64,000 nt of DNA from Epiperipatus broadwayi (GCA_028023455.1 JAQFVV010006337.1:1541001-1605000), one strand, 5' to 3'. Counted from the first letter of the stretch, positions 35,631 through 48,120 are shown. The notes: a model not told the origin generated them from the sequence alone. Numbers and translations are program-made.

Positions 35631-37861
35631 AATCTGTTACAGGCTCCCAGTTTTATTCACCAAAGTTATAGTCAAGTTTTGAATTCATAAAAGAAAAGTT
35701 TACTAAGATGTAAGTGAATATCTGTTTTATTGTTTTTTCATCTTTACAAAAAATTTAAAATCAGTTTTCATTCAAGATTATTAAAATTATCTATCGTTCT
35801 GTTTTATGCAAATAGCTGTCATTAGAAATAGGCAAAAGCTAGGTTATGTAATTCTTAGAATCATTAGAGCACATAAATCTTTGAAAAATAGTTTTAAATG
35901 AAACCAAATAATTCTAAAAAGAATAGAGATACTAGAAATCCTAATTTTATTGATAGAATAAAAAGAGAAAACATTAGGACATCAAATCTCATTGAAAATA
36001 AAAATGTTAACAATAATAGTTTTAAGAACTTTATCTTTGCATCAGATATTAATAATGTTAAATAAGTTTCTATAGCTGAAAACCAGCCAGGGAAGACAGA
36101 AAACAGCCCAAGGAACATTATAGATACAAAAATTAATCATAAAACTAAGAAAAAAAATCCCAGTGTTAAATTGTTCATAGGAATAAAGTTATGATATCGT
36201 GGTGTTGAACAAAAGTTGCTGAATGTGGCAAATCATTGCAAGTCGAATAAATTATTTTGAATTTTAATTCAATCTCAATTTTAGAATTGAACATTATAGT
36301 TTATGACTTAAGCTATCTTCCTGCACAAAAATCAAGTTTCTCTGATAATCACAAGAGAAGTTATTAGCCCACTTCCGGTGTAATTGGGGACCACAAAAAA
36401 TAAAAAAAATTCAAAATCAACACAAAATTACAACGAAATGATTCATGAGCTAAAAAAACAATGATTTAAAGGCAAAATTACTACAAATGATGTTTTAGAC
36501 CTAAACAGAGACATTGAAGCTACAAATGATTCATCATCTTTTAATTATTCCAAAGTTTAACAACAAACTTTAAGATTATACAACAGAATCCTTGATTACT
36601 AATCAAGACCTAGAATTCAATCCAAAGGAGCAGAATCCAATTAATATCAACAAATAAGAATCATAGTGAACCCTGAAGGTTTATAGCTGTGTGGGTTGAA
36701 CAGGAATTGTGAACATTTGCAGACACAGGAGATTGATAATGATTACAAACAGACTTTCAGCTCTATTGAACTCAGTGTGCAATGTGATATGGACAAATGG
36801 TGTGTACTCATGGTGTGCAAGTAAATCTGGCTTGATTCCAGACTACAATGAATCAACTGTTGCATTGGTGGGCACAGGTCTGCACTCCTATTCTTTCCCT
36901 CAGGTGTGGTGGTCATGAGGGGCTTGGTATATTTGTGAGGGTGGTCGGCGATCATTGCCAAGCCTGGGGATACCTGCTGGGCAGGTGAGTCACTGCCCTC
37001 CATTGGACTTTTCCCTGAGAGGCTGCTGCACCCCATTGATGGATTGTTTATTAGTAAAGTGTTCATTTGAGCTCATTATTATCGTTCCTTAGTTAACTTT
37101 AAAATTAGAGCATTTGAAGGTGTTTGGTCTGCTTTGGGTCACCACCAATTTTTGTAACTTTAATGGAGTTTTTGCTGCAATAATTTTATGGGCACAGGTT
37201 TGCACTCCTCTTTTCTTCCTTGGGGTGGTGGTGGTCATTAGGGACCTGGTTTATTGATGCAGGCTGTTGACAATTATTACCACTACCTGGAAAACCTGCG
37301 GGGAGGATACCTGGTTAAAGTCTCAGTGCCATTCCTGTTCTGGTCAGCTACTGTGCCCCCTTGATATATTGGTTTTGGGCAGTGCAGATCTGTGCTAACT
37401 ACTTGTTAGTTTTCTTTAGTTGGCTTTCCAATTCTGGGCAGGTAGACTAAATGTGGCCCCTGCACATTTGGACTGTTTATTGGGAGTTAGAGGTACCTAG
37501 AATGGTCTTGACATGGCTAGGCTGTGGGTTAAGAGTTTATTGTTTAATGGACTTGAGCCTTGGACCTCGCTGCCTGTTGCGGTGGTTGGCACAATGCTGG
37601 AATTGTCCACTTATTCAGCTGAAGCATGTCTTAGCTTCGGGGCCCCAGGGGTGGGATCATTGGGTGATAGATAGCTTTTCGGCAGTTGGGCCATGTCCAG
37701 ATACACATTAATCAACATTATAGCAACTTTTTTACGGATAGAATTGTTATCAAGCATATGTACTTTATATAATCAATAATTGTTTTACCTTGTTACATTG
37801 AACACTTTGTACCCGAAAATTTTTGTAATCTTTTTACTAATAAAGGTTACTTTTGAAAGTA
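35631..37861 (+). mobile_element. 2.2 kb insert of unknown class in LTR B, with a GC-rich repeated tail
   Basis: It interrupts LTR B. The left part has a Lys/Asn-rich plus-strand frame from 35898 (MKPNNSKKNRDTRNPNFIDR, one stop at about 36063, resuming VSIAENQPGK). Later broken frames include RIIVNPEG and GLNRNCEHLQTQEI (around 36655-36730). From about 36860 the DNA becomes unusually GC-rich and contains two diverged tandem blocks about 325 bp apart, each starting GGGCACAGGT(C/T)TGCACTCCT (36868 and 37190). It ends with AATAAAGGTTACTTTTGAAAG, which looks like a polyadenylation-signal tail. A retroelement is likely, but no catalytic domain was recognised. Confidence 0.5.
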
Positions 37862-38450
37862 AAAGGTTTAAATTATTGTATAACTTATAAAAAGGTGTAA
37901 GATTCATTGTATTATCATTTTAAGCAGACAACAAAATGCTAAATTAAAAGTAAGCTGCTCATTAGTTACATCCTAATGCAATTATTCAGTCTATGATTCC
38001 TCATTAACTCTTGTTAAAATATTATTAGCATATGAAATTCCAAAAATGGATTGTTAAAAGAAAAGAATATAAATGCCTTTGATAAACACTTGAAAAGTAT
38101 TACAGCAAAATAATGAAAATAAAAAGTTTTCTTTTTCAAGCTTGCTATAAGACAATTTAAAAGACTGAAACTGTAACATTTTACTGTTAAAATATGATTT
38201 AGTAATAAATGAAGAGAAGATATTTCCAAAGCTTTAAAATATTATTAGAGAATAGAAAATTATTTTCGAACTTCTTTGAAATAATAGCATTTTCTTTATT
38301 CATTAATGAATGACAGAAATATGTTTATGGTAATAAACTGTGTAATAAATTGTGTGACATTTATAAAATTAACTTATTGAAATTATTTCTGAAAAGCTAT
38401 AAAATATTAGAAGTTCTTTGTATATTTGCAATATCATTACTTAAGAATTT
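37862..38450 (+). repeat. 3' LTR of element B, right part
   Basis: It resumes the LTR at GGTTTAAATTATTGTATAAC and follows 33120-33733 of the first copy, including AAAGTTTTCTTTTTCAAGCT and GACTGAAACTGTAACATTTT. The match stops at CTTAAGAATT. Confidence 0.75.
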
Positions 38451-39685
38451 TAAACAAAAGAAGATAGCCGAATTTTATTTATGGACAGTACTTATACAAG
38501 GAAATTTCCAAGGAAGACTATAATGCTTTATTTCATTACTCATTAATTTAATTATTTTATATTTGCAATAATAAATTCTATCTTTATTTTTATACTTCAG
38601 TTCTTTTTCTCTCTATTATTACCATTAAATAAAATATTGTATATAAATACACATTTGCAAATAAAGTGATAATAATAATATACACAACCTGTAAATACCC
38701 CCCCCCCCCATAGCTCTGAAAACATGCTTTCCCTGTAGTTATGAGTGGAATGTACAATACCTAAGTACATGAATATTTAGAGTAATAACAAATGCTGAAT
38801 TGTAATATAAATAGTATTATTTTCCAATTAGCTATAGTTAGTCATACTTCAGCAGAATGTTTCCATTGCAATATATATATATATATAAAGAGAAGTAAAA
38901 AAAAAAAAAGAGATGTGTAATTTATAAATATATTAGCATAATCAATACTAACTAAAAATATTTATTTACAAAAATCTTGAAAATTATTGAAACAAAATAA
39001 AATAATAAATTATAGATTCACTAATACTAATGTTGTTCGCCTATAATTTAATTCACAGTCATTCATTTTTTCCAAACAAACTTCTATATTTTAATTTAAG
39101 AGAAAACTTAAATCACAAACAATACATATGTGAGATGGATTTAGGTGGAAAACAGTTACTTAGGATAGCTTAAAAAAAAAAAACCATGGTTACTGTTTTA
39201 AGACAAATGAAACTTCTACAAGTTTTTTTTTTTTTAAATAATCATATTTTTCTAAAATAATTTGAGAAGTTTGTATCTACATTACTTTTTATATATAAAT
39301 AATATTACTTTTCTTTTTCATTATATCAGAAGATGAATAGAATAAAAATATAATAGAATACCCATTTTTTAAAATAAATAAAACTACACACACACAAAAT
39401 ACATAATTTAATGATCTCTAGTAGAAAACAGACAGAGACAGTTAATTAATCTTCTTAATAAATAATTCAAGAATATATTTATAAAAAACATAAAAATGAA
39501 CAAAATACTTCAAAATTTAAAATATTTTATATTCACTTACATATACAATTATTCATAAAAAAGTGATTAAGTATCTAGGCTTCTAATTCCTATTAAAGAT
39601 AAATAAATTTTTACTTAGTATTTTGTGTGTAACTCTATATTTGTTTGATATATTTGTCTTTAAAAATATGTATTTTCTACTATAT
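38451..39685. other. AT-rich non-coding stretch
   Basis: No gene. It includes a C12 run (38698-38709), (AT)n near 38872-38886, and poly-A/poly-T runs. Confidence 0.55.
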
Positions 39686-40780
39686 TTTTATTCTATTTAC
39701 TTTCAGAAGTAATAAACAAAGAAGTTGCAATTATATCTATGAAAAGGAAAAAGCTCTAAAAAATAATGGCATTATTATTGATATTTTATGAGAAGCAGAT
39801 AAAGAAATAAAAAAAAATTGTTAGCAAAGTTATCTACTATTGGAAGAATACAGCAAGTATCTTGATATTTACGAAAATGATTAAGAAGATATTAGAAATT
39901 ACAGACGTGCCAGTCTTCTATCAGTTCTCAAAAAATATCTCCATATATACAATTCAACTCTAAATTTTAACTAACCAAAAGAGCAAGTGAATTTAAAAGT
40001 AGTTTTAGCAGAATGGATTATGATCAAATGTTAAGAGAAGTTATGGAATAGATCAATGAATATTAATTGCTTTTATGCTTTGGATTTGTATATTACAAAT
40101 ACATTTGATTCAGTAAGCATTTGTACAGTGATTATTACATTGGATCAAGATATAAATGTGGGATATTGTCATATGAAGAATAATGTTCTTCAAAATGCAA
40201 TAGCAATAATGAGATTACATAATGATACTAAGATTAACACTGAGGAGAATATATGACTGAGTGATTCTATATCTTTAAAACTTTTAACAGCAGCTTTATA
40301 AGAAGTATTATGTGGATTAAATTGAGAAACTATGGGAATAAAAATAATTGAAGATTACTTAAATCAATTAGATTTTACAGATGATGTGATTATGTTTTAA
40401 AAACAATGCTTCAGAGAGATTCAGGAAATGGATGAGAACTGTCAGATGAAAGAAAAAAAATAGTATTAAACATAACTGTTAAAAAGACTAAGTAATTTTC
40501 AATGGATTTTTTCAAAAAAAAAAAATATTGACAATAATGAACTAGAAGTTAATAATTACAAACAACTTATGGATGGAATTAATCATAGAATTAAACTTGG
40601 ATGAAATGTTTTTAGTAGAAATACTCTAATATTAGAAGTAAATATACCTATATGTTTGAAAATGAAGGATTTTATTAGATGTGTTTTACCAATTCTTACT
40701 TATGAATCTGAGACTTAGACACTTAACAGAAGAACAATACAAGATTTCAGGACCACTCAAAGAAATAAGGAGATATGTAC

Positions 40781-42466
40781 TGGGCCACTACTTTTTTATA
40801 TCTGAATAATTGCACGCTGAGAATTTAAAATATTGGAAAATCTGTAATCGTTATCATACAAGGGCGCCACTAGGAAAGGAACCTAGAACTGCTAAATTAG
40901 AAAAATCTTATATTCGTGGTTGATAATTTGTATACGTATGACAGATCAAGCCAAATTCCTCTCCACAATCCCATTTCAATATGGACGGATTTAATACAAT
41001 AATAGGTTTTATTGTTTAAAGAACAAACGCAAAAAAAAAAAAACAAATACACTTTCATAACCTTTAACCAATGATACGCTTTATTATAGTTTATTTTTCT
41101 TTTATTCAAGACCATTAACAAAACAAATCACTAATAACCCCCCTCTACCTTCCTTTCCTCTTTTTTCTACTCTTGACATAACTAACGTAATCTTTCTCTT
41201 TTTTTTATTATTAAAAAAAAAAAAAAAAACAAAGGCAAAGAGCAATATATATTTCGTTCTCAAAGGAACATGCGCTTTTACTTAAATAAGTGTCCAAACC
41301 GATCCAAATCTTGACCAATATTGGGACTAAGCGACTTACTATTAGGAGTAAGTTATAACACAAAACCCCTACCCTCTCTTTCAATATTTTCTTAACCTTT
41401 AATACTTTTCATTTTGCTTTCTAAATCATTTTTAATTCTATTCTGATAACATTCTCTTGGATTCATTTATGGGATTATTATCTTTTCTTAACCTCACCCA
41501 ATAGTCCTGAAAATTTAGTCAAAATTTAGCTAAACCATTCATAAAAAAAAATTAAAACATACAAATAATTTACGTATTTTGACTAAACAAATTAATTAAT
41601 GTAGATATAAACATTATTAATATTTAAAAAAAAATCCCCTTCTATTGTCGTAACTCATAGTTCATTAATGGTTAAATGCAATCCTAAAACGTATGTTTAA
41701 AGTTCACTAATGTCTATAGTTCAATCAATAAACAAAGTTTCCGTTACCCTGATCGATCAGTGCATGTCCATAAGCATTTCTTTGTATCTCTTGGGAGTTG
41801 ATTCTCAGCAACTAATTTTGTTCCATGGCTAGTTCCGCTTTCTCCTATGTGGTTTGATGTTCCTTGAGGTGGTTTCACAGTTTGATGAAGATCTAGGAAT
41901 AGGTCAGTGTCCCGGCTGGGACAGATTCTATTTCGTTTAGCCTTCGATCATTTTTATTTCCATTTTTTTTATATAAGTTCTTTTTTTATATAAAAAAAAC
42001 TAATAATAATTCACAATATGTTTTTCTCTCTATTTATAGTCCTTTTCTTCATTGTCCTTTTTTTTTTGATCACGTTCCCGGCCAGTGATTGCATTCCTTT
42101 AATTTTTTGTTTTTAACACCTTGCTAACCAGAAGTCACGACAATAGAATTAATTACAATTCTTTTCTCTCTCCCCTCCCTTCAGATTAGAAAATTAAAAT
42201 AATTAATTACAAAATTGTTTCCAAAAACTTTTAAATTTTTTCTATCACTTTCGATTTAATCTCTCAATCCAATTAAAAAAATAACTAATCTACCATTTTT
42301 TTTTTCTTTTTAAATCCCAATAAAAAATTAATAAATAATACCAAAAAAAAAACTTTCTATACACACAGCTTTTATTTCCTATTTTCTACCTAATGAATAT
42401 GGGTATATACATATATTTACATACACACAGAGAACATAAAATGAGCCAATCTAAATTATCGGCTCA
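40781..42466 (-). repeat. 3' LTR of element D, 1.69 kb
   Basis: It starts (minus strand) TGAGCCGATAATTTAGATTG just after a purine-rich tract. A hairpin, ATGAGCC ... GGCTCAT, sits at the very start. The first ~90 bp are repeated at 42974-43058. Near its other end it has CTAGG...CCTAG followed by GTGGCGCC, also found in LTR C. AATAAA-type signals lie near that end. No coding content; the plus-strand interior is pyrimidine-rich AT DNA. Confidence 0.75.
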
Positions 42467-42484
42467 TTGCATCCCTTCCCAATT

Positions 42485-42973
42485 CAAGAAAACTTTAATT
42501 ACTCCATGAAGGTTTTCCTGTAAATTCTCTTTTACAGTTACCTTTTTCCATGGGTTCATTACTATTTTCCCACCTAATTTTCTCTTCCCCTTCTTCTGTA
42601 TCATTATACTCCATATCAACTAACATTTCTATGGCTTCCTCAATCGATAGATGACAATTTTCTGCCAGTTTCCACTGTACTCCCGAAGAGAGATTGTACC
42701 TTATAGTTCTTATTATTTGAAATTGGTCCATTGGATAGATTTCCAATGCTCTTAATTTTGCGGCTTAATGCTGGAAGAACTGACTGTACATTCTCTTTAT
42801 CAGGTTTATATTTCTCTTGTGATATGTTCATGCTTATCGCCTCTTGTTTTTCCATACCCCAAACCCCCGTAAAATCATGTCTCGATATTCCAAGAAAGTT
42901 TTGGGTGTGTAATTTACAGCCTTCCACCATTCCTGTGCAGGACCACTCAAATAGCTCGTTGCTATGTTAATTA
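42485..42973 (-). pseudogene. Gag fragment of LTR element D (Retrotrans_gag-type)
   Basis: On the minus strand the sequence opens with YLSGPAQEWWKAVNYTPKTF and EYRDMILRGF, matching the conserved core of Ty3/gypsy gag (YLxGxAxxWW..., then FxxxLxxxF). After a frameshift it continues ENVQSVLPALSRKI and, in the frame of the 42495-42746 ORF, LEIYPMDQFQIIRTI, YNLSSGVQWKL and EAIEMLVDMEYNDTEEGEE. This is the capsid-like domain with its C-terminal helices. The zinc knuckle and everything downstream are missing: the frame ends 20-30 bp before the polypurine tract. The three frames listed for this region are pieces of one gag. Confidence 0.75.
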
Positions 42974-43390
42974 TTTTCTACCTAATGAATATGTGTATAT
43001 ACATATATTTACATACACACAGAGAACATAACATGAGCTGATCAAAATTATCGGCTCAGTATGTTAAAAGCAACAAGATCAAAAATGAAATATATGGATA
43101 AAAGAACAAGCAGTTATCACTGACATAATTGAGAGAATTAAAAAACTAAAATAAAGCTGAGCTGGACATATTACTAGAAGAAAGGGATGTTAATGAAATA
43201 GATTAAATTGGATTCCAATAGATTGTAAAAGACCTAAAAAAAAGATAATATGTGATATGGATGGTTGAAATAAAAAAGTTTGCTGGCATGTTCTGGAGAA
43301 GAGATATTGGAGTAACTGGAATAAAATTGAAGAGCCCTTCATCTTGAAGTGGACTGATAATCATTGAAAATGATGATAATATTGCAAATA

Positions 43391-43750
43391 TTTAACAAAT
43401 CCATTAGGAGAAAAGTTATGATAGTTTAAATTTTCCAATGTTACAATTTAAAGTAAAATAATAATATTTTAATCAATTTCAATAAGATAAATTGAATGAT
43501 AATAAAAATATCATATAGAAAGAAATAATTAATTGAAAGCAGTAGATAAATAAATATAAAAAAACAACTAGTAATTAAAAATATATCAATACAAGAATAG
43601 TTAGATATCATGTAAAGATATATTATAATTAATAAAATACTTTTGAAATAAAATATGCATGTATAAGACAAATAATATATGCAGTATCTATTACTAATTT
43701 CAACAGCATGTAATTAACTTTTACTACTGCTTAAATATACAATGTTTAAG
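43391..43750. other. AT-rich stretch without a gene
   Basis: The minus frame 43441-43671 is an Ile/Phe-rich AT frame without motifs. Nothing else is seen. Confidence 0.5.
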
Positions 43751-43751
43751 T

Positions 43752-43934
43752 TTATAATCATATCACAGAACATTCTCCTTCAAATATTTTACTCAGAATT
43801 ATTTGTAAGCAGACTTACAAATAAATGAAAAGTAAAATTGTATTTGCAAGTTTATTAAAATGATTCATTATGAGTCTGCTTATAAATAATTCTGAGTAAT
43901 GTATTGAATGAGTATGTTTTCTGACATGATTATG
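43752..43934. mobile_element. Foldback MITE with ~65 bp arms
   Basis: The arms at 43752-43818 and 43869-43934 are imperfect reverse complements. The best part is TTACTCAGAATTATTTGTAA ... against TTATAAATAATTCTGAGTAA. The loop is about 50 bp. ATGCAGTATCTAT occurs on the left (43679-43691) and just at the right end (43935-43947) in direct orientation, a possible flanking repeat, but the left copy is ~60 bp away from the arm. Confidence 0.65.
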
Positions 43935-44059
43935 CAGTATCTATATATAAATTATTTTAAATATATATGACTGCAGAAAGGAGTTTGCCGTTAAGTAAAA
44001 GGGGACTCTTTGATTCCTCTTGGAGGCCTTAAAGGGAGCAAGCAGAACAAACTCCTAAT

Positions 44060-47000
44060 GTTGACTCCATACACTCATGTCATTGCAGTTGTTATTCCTA
44101 TGTGATTATCCATATAGTATACAAACATGGTTGGACTATTCACCAAGCACATTAACCAGCATGGGGAGTTTATTGGTTTTCTATCTCTGAGTTTAAGATC
44201 AACAAACACATGGTCTTTCTTTTCAGTTGCCTGATATGGCAGAATGAATGTGTGTATGAATGAAAAAATTTTTCTAATAGATATACACAATCATGGCAGA
44301 CAAAAATAAATCATGGCCTTATTCACAGAAGGCTGGAAAGTCACCAGTCAAGGCAGGAGTTGGAGGCCAAAGATGGAGGATGCTAAGAATCCCTGATTGT
44401 GGACCCAGGCTGCCATTTGATGAAGACTTTTTATTTAGGTACTTATAACTGCAGATGACTTTTCAAGTTAAGGAAGATTGCAAGGATTGGAAAAACTGAC
44501 TCATATTAAATGGGACATTATTGGACTGTGTGAAGTTAAAAGAAAAGATGAAGAGACAATTGATTTAAAAAGTGAACATATACTCTACTACAAAGGCCCA
44601 AATATTAGAAGTACAAGTGGAGGATTCCTTATAAATAAAAAGTGGAAGAACAACATTGTTTGAATTGATGGTATATGAGACAGATTGGCAAGATTAGTTA
44701 TTCAACTTAAAAGCAGATACCAAATTCAGGTTTATACCCCAACAAGTTCTCATAGTGATGAAGTAGTGGAAGATTTTTATATGGATGTACAAAAGGCTTT
44801 TGATCTGACTAAACAAGATTTTGAAATTGTTATGGAAGAATTTAATGCTAGAATTGGTAAACAAATTAAAGATGAAAGTGCTGTAGATAAATTTGGTTAT
44901 GATAATAGAAATGAGAGGGGACATAGATTTGTAAAGTTCGCAGAAAAAGAAAAGCTTTATATTATTAATTCTTTTTTTGAAAAAATGTTAAAAAGAACTG
45001 GACAAAGAAGCATCCAAATGAAGATACAGCAGAATTGGATATTTTGACTAACAAAAAATACATATTTCAAGATTGTAATGTCCTTAATAAATTCAATACA
45101 GGAAATAATCATCGATTAGTAAGATGTAAGATACATGTTAATGTAAAACTAGAAAAACAAAATTTATTAAGAAAAACAATATTTACACTTGATATTCCTA
45201 ATCTTCAGAAACATTCTAATAAATATAAATTAGAACTTGCAAATCATTTTCAAGTATTACTAGATTTTGAATATGATTCAGATTTGAATAAAATTAATAG
45301 GAAGATAACTGACACATTTTTGAAAACTGCAACAAAGATAGCTGGTAGAAAAAAGCAGCAATTGACAATAAAATTTCTACTGAGACTAGAGAATTTATGA
45401 AAAAAAAAGTTATATAAAAATGATGCATTTAGAAGAATTGCATATCTTGAATTTTGTAAAATGATGTGAAAAAGAGTTGCTAATGATATAAAGAAATATA
45501 ATTATGAACTAGCAAGAAAAGCTGTAGAAGAAAATAAAATCTCAAGAATGTAAAACAACATTTTGATATTGGTGGGAAACTTATACCTGCAATTAGAAAA
45601 AAAAATGGAACTATTATTAAAAAGAGTGATGACATCATGAAATAGGTAGAAAAATTCTCTCAAGAATTATCTAATAATAAAGAACAAGTATTTCCTATAT
45701 CTATTATATCTTTTAAATTGTCCAGGATTTTAAATGATGAAGTGAGACATGCAAATTAATTTATGCAAAAGGGAAAAGTTCCAGATAATAATGGAATTAT
45801 AATCAGTATATTAAAAGATGAAGAAATAGAAAATTTTTGGGCAAAGGTATATACCAAAATAATAAAGATGATTGGAAGAATGCAGTATTAATATTAATAT
45901 TTTAAAAAGATGATAAAGAATATATTAGATATTACAGACCTATCAGTTTTACACAAAATTTTTAGTAATATAATTACAACACATCTACAGAAAACATTGG
46001 ATTTCAACGAACCAAAAGAAAAAGCTGAATTTAAAAGTGGTTTTAGTATAATAGATCATAAGGAAGTATTGACAGAAGTTATAGAAATGACCAATGAATA
46101 TAAGTTATCATTATATTTTGGATTTGTACATTATCAAAAGCAATTTGATTTTATAAACATTTATTTAGTAATTAAAGCATTGGATCATCAAGGTATAGAC
46201 CCAAGATATTGTCATATTCTGAAGAATATTTATAAAAATGCACAGGAACAATTAGATTACATAATGATATTAGAAAAGTTAACATTGAGAAAGATATAAG
46301 ACAGAGTGACTCCATATTTCTCAAGCTTTTTACAGAAGGGCTGCAAGAAGTAGTTTGTGAATTAAAATGGGAAGCTAAATGAGTAAAAGTAAATAATTTA
46401 AATCATTTAGATTTGGCAGATGATGTAGTTGTTTTTGCAGGTAATGCTTCAGAGCTTCAGGAGATGTTGCAAGAATTATCAGATGACAATAAGAAAGCAA
46501 AACTAAAGGTAAATGTTAAAAAGACTAAAGTAATGATCAATGGATTTTCTCAAATAATAAAAATATAAATTATGATGAGGTTACTGACAAATATCTTGCT
46601 CAGATTATTACTACAGATGGAAACATAATGGATAAAATTAATCATAGAATTAAAATTGGTTGGAGTGCTTTTGGTAGAAATAACAATACTAAAAAGAAAT
46701 ATGCCTATATGTTTGAAAAGGAAGGTTTTTAATAAATGTGTTTTACCAGTTCTTATTTATGGATCTGAAATTTGGACACTTAATAGAAGAGCAATACAGA
46801 GATTTCAGACCACTCAAAGAAGTATGGAAAGATGCATGTTAAGAGTAACAAGAAGGGATTGAAAATGCAATACATGGGTAAGAGAATAAACAATGTTACT
46901 GACATTGTTGAAAGTATTAAAAGACTGGAATTGGAATAGACATATTGCTAGAAGAGATGATAATAGATGGACAATTGAAATCAATCTGGATTCCAAGAGA

Positions 47001-47160
47001 TTGTAAAAGAACCAGAAAAAGACCACGTGTCAGATGAATAGATGAAAAAAGTATGCAGGGGTGACGTGGAAAAAAGAGGCTGAAGATCAGAGATGGATTG
47101 AACTTGAATAGACCTTCATCCTGAAATGGATTTATAATGGTTGACAATGATTAGATATAC
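44060..47160 (+). pseudogene. RTE-type LINE, most complete copy: AP endonuclease and reverse transcriptase
   Basis: A 5' region (44060-44470), shared with the copy at 48.1 kb, precedes the ORF. The endonuclease comes first: WDIIGLCEVKRK and GGFLINKKWKNNIV (44478-44663), then QVYTPTSSHSDEVVEDFY and EIVMEEFNARIGKQ (44685-45047), then, after a frameshift, NNHRLVRCKIHV (from 45035). These match APE-type motifs (ETRR, GGVGFL, YAPT, GDFNA, SDHRLV), with GDFN degraded to EEFN. The RT begins near 45600; motif A reads FVHYQKQFDF, so the first catalytic Asp is His; motif C keeps LADDVVVFAG (~46415). The C-terminus has VLPVLIYGSEIWTLNRR and TTQRSMERCMLRVTRRD. At least six stops or frameshifts make it inactive. 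The 3' end carries a short TGATNATT-type tail. Confidence 0.85.
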
Positions 47161-48120
47161 ACAAAAACCCAAATGAATATAGAAATAAATGTATGAGAGT
47201 GATCAAAAATATAGTTGTAATATGTCTGTCATTTGTAGATCAAATTTTAGTAACTTGAACTATATATATTTATAATTAAAAAATAATAATCTTGATATTA
47301 TTAAAATTCTTATTTTAGAATTACAATTTTTACAAAAATATATACTACAGACTGATTCTTAATTTCCGTATATGAGATAGCTACAATTATAGCATATTTC
47401 ATAAGACGAAAAATATCAATTTACATAATGTGATTTTGTTATTATTATTTTGTTGGGGGAGCAATGTAAAATAGTTTATAACTGTAAGTGCAATTTTTTT
47501 TTTAATATCGTGATTGTTTTATTCATAAAGATGTTTGCTCACACTGTGAAATACACATATTCAATGTTTACTAGGTAAACAGGATTCCATTTTTTATCTA
47601 TTAATTTATTATATCTAATTCACATTTACTTTGACTAGTTCCACTTGTATTAGAAATTTTGATATAAGCAATAAAATCTCACATATGGATGATCATATAA
47701 TTCCAGGTTCATCAATCCAACTTTTTATAATTCACAGAAATAATATGATTGCCATATAAATCAAATGTGAATTTCTTCAACATATATAGTTTTTATTAAT
47801 AACTGATTATGAACTGTATATTAATTTGATAATTAATTTCACTTAGGACTGCTTGACTTTTGTAAAGATCACATAACCAAAATCTAACTCTTATTTTATT
47901 TACAATTAGTTTATTAAAATACATAATTAGCTTGATTATTGAAAAATCACCCAGAAGATTAAAATATTTTATATTTTGCAGATTGGTCTACAAACAGATT
48001 CATCCTCAGCCCAGAAATTAATTTCCATGATACATTTTTTTAAAAAATTGGTGTAAGACTGGCCTATATACATTTATCAAATATTATTTGGTTGATGTCT
48101 TAAAATGAATAGAAAAAAGT
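47161..48120. other. AT-rich non-coding stretch between two LINE copies
   Basis: No gene or recognisable element. Low complexity throughout. Confidence 0.5.

Larger units (their letters stand above)
32798..38450 (+). mobile_element. LTR retrotransposon B, defective, with a 2.2 kb insertion in its 3' LTR
   Basis: Layout: 5' LTR (32798-~33740), a gag-like coiled-coil remnant (34065-34930), a degenerate coding tail, a purine-rich tract just before the 3' LTR, and the 3' LTR in two pieces (35355-~35630 and ~37862-38450) separated by unrelated DNA. The interior is only ~1.6 kb and lacks recognisable protease, RT or integrase, so it is an internally deleted or non-autonomous copy. The insertion in the 3' LTR must be younger than element B. 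Confidence 0.7.
40781..43058 (-). mobile_element. LTR retrotransposon D, internally deleted, inserted in an RTE LINE
   Basis: On the minus strand the element starts TGAGCCGATAATTTTGATCA (at 43058) and ends GTAGTGGCCCA (at 40781), giving TG...CA. The flanking LINE sequence reads GTAC before and GTAT after, a 4 bp target duplication with one change. Removing the element rejoins the LINE. Contents in minus order: an 85 bp remnant of the 5' LTR, a gag fragment, a polypurine tract (GGGAAGGGATG) and a 1.69 kb 3' LTR. Most of the 5' LTR and all of pol are missing, so the copy is dead. Confidence 0.85.
39686..43390 (+). pseudogene. RTE-type LINE reverse transcriptase, split by LTR element D
   Basis: The left part (39686-40776) and the right part (43063-43390) together follow the order of the better copy at 45.6-47.15 kb. 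Recognisable pieces: the RT region near 39890-40260 (KKILEITD, and matching DNA for the VIKALDHQGIDPRY region), then VLPILTYGSE-like DNA at 40690-40715 and the TTQR(S)MER region at 40750-40776. The right part begins with the homologue of the next codons (TGTTAAAAGCAACAAGATC) and ends in the shared 3' end GTGGACTGATAATCATTGAA. Many stops and frameshifts. The split point is exactly the insertion site of element D. Confidence 0.8.

Noticed and set aside
36743-37066. 107-codon minus-strand frame in the GC-rich insert
   Set aside because: No domain; the region is a repeated non-coding block and the open frame follows from its higher G+C content.
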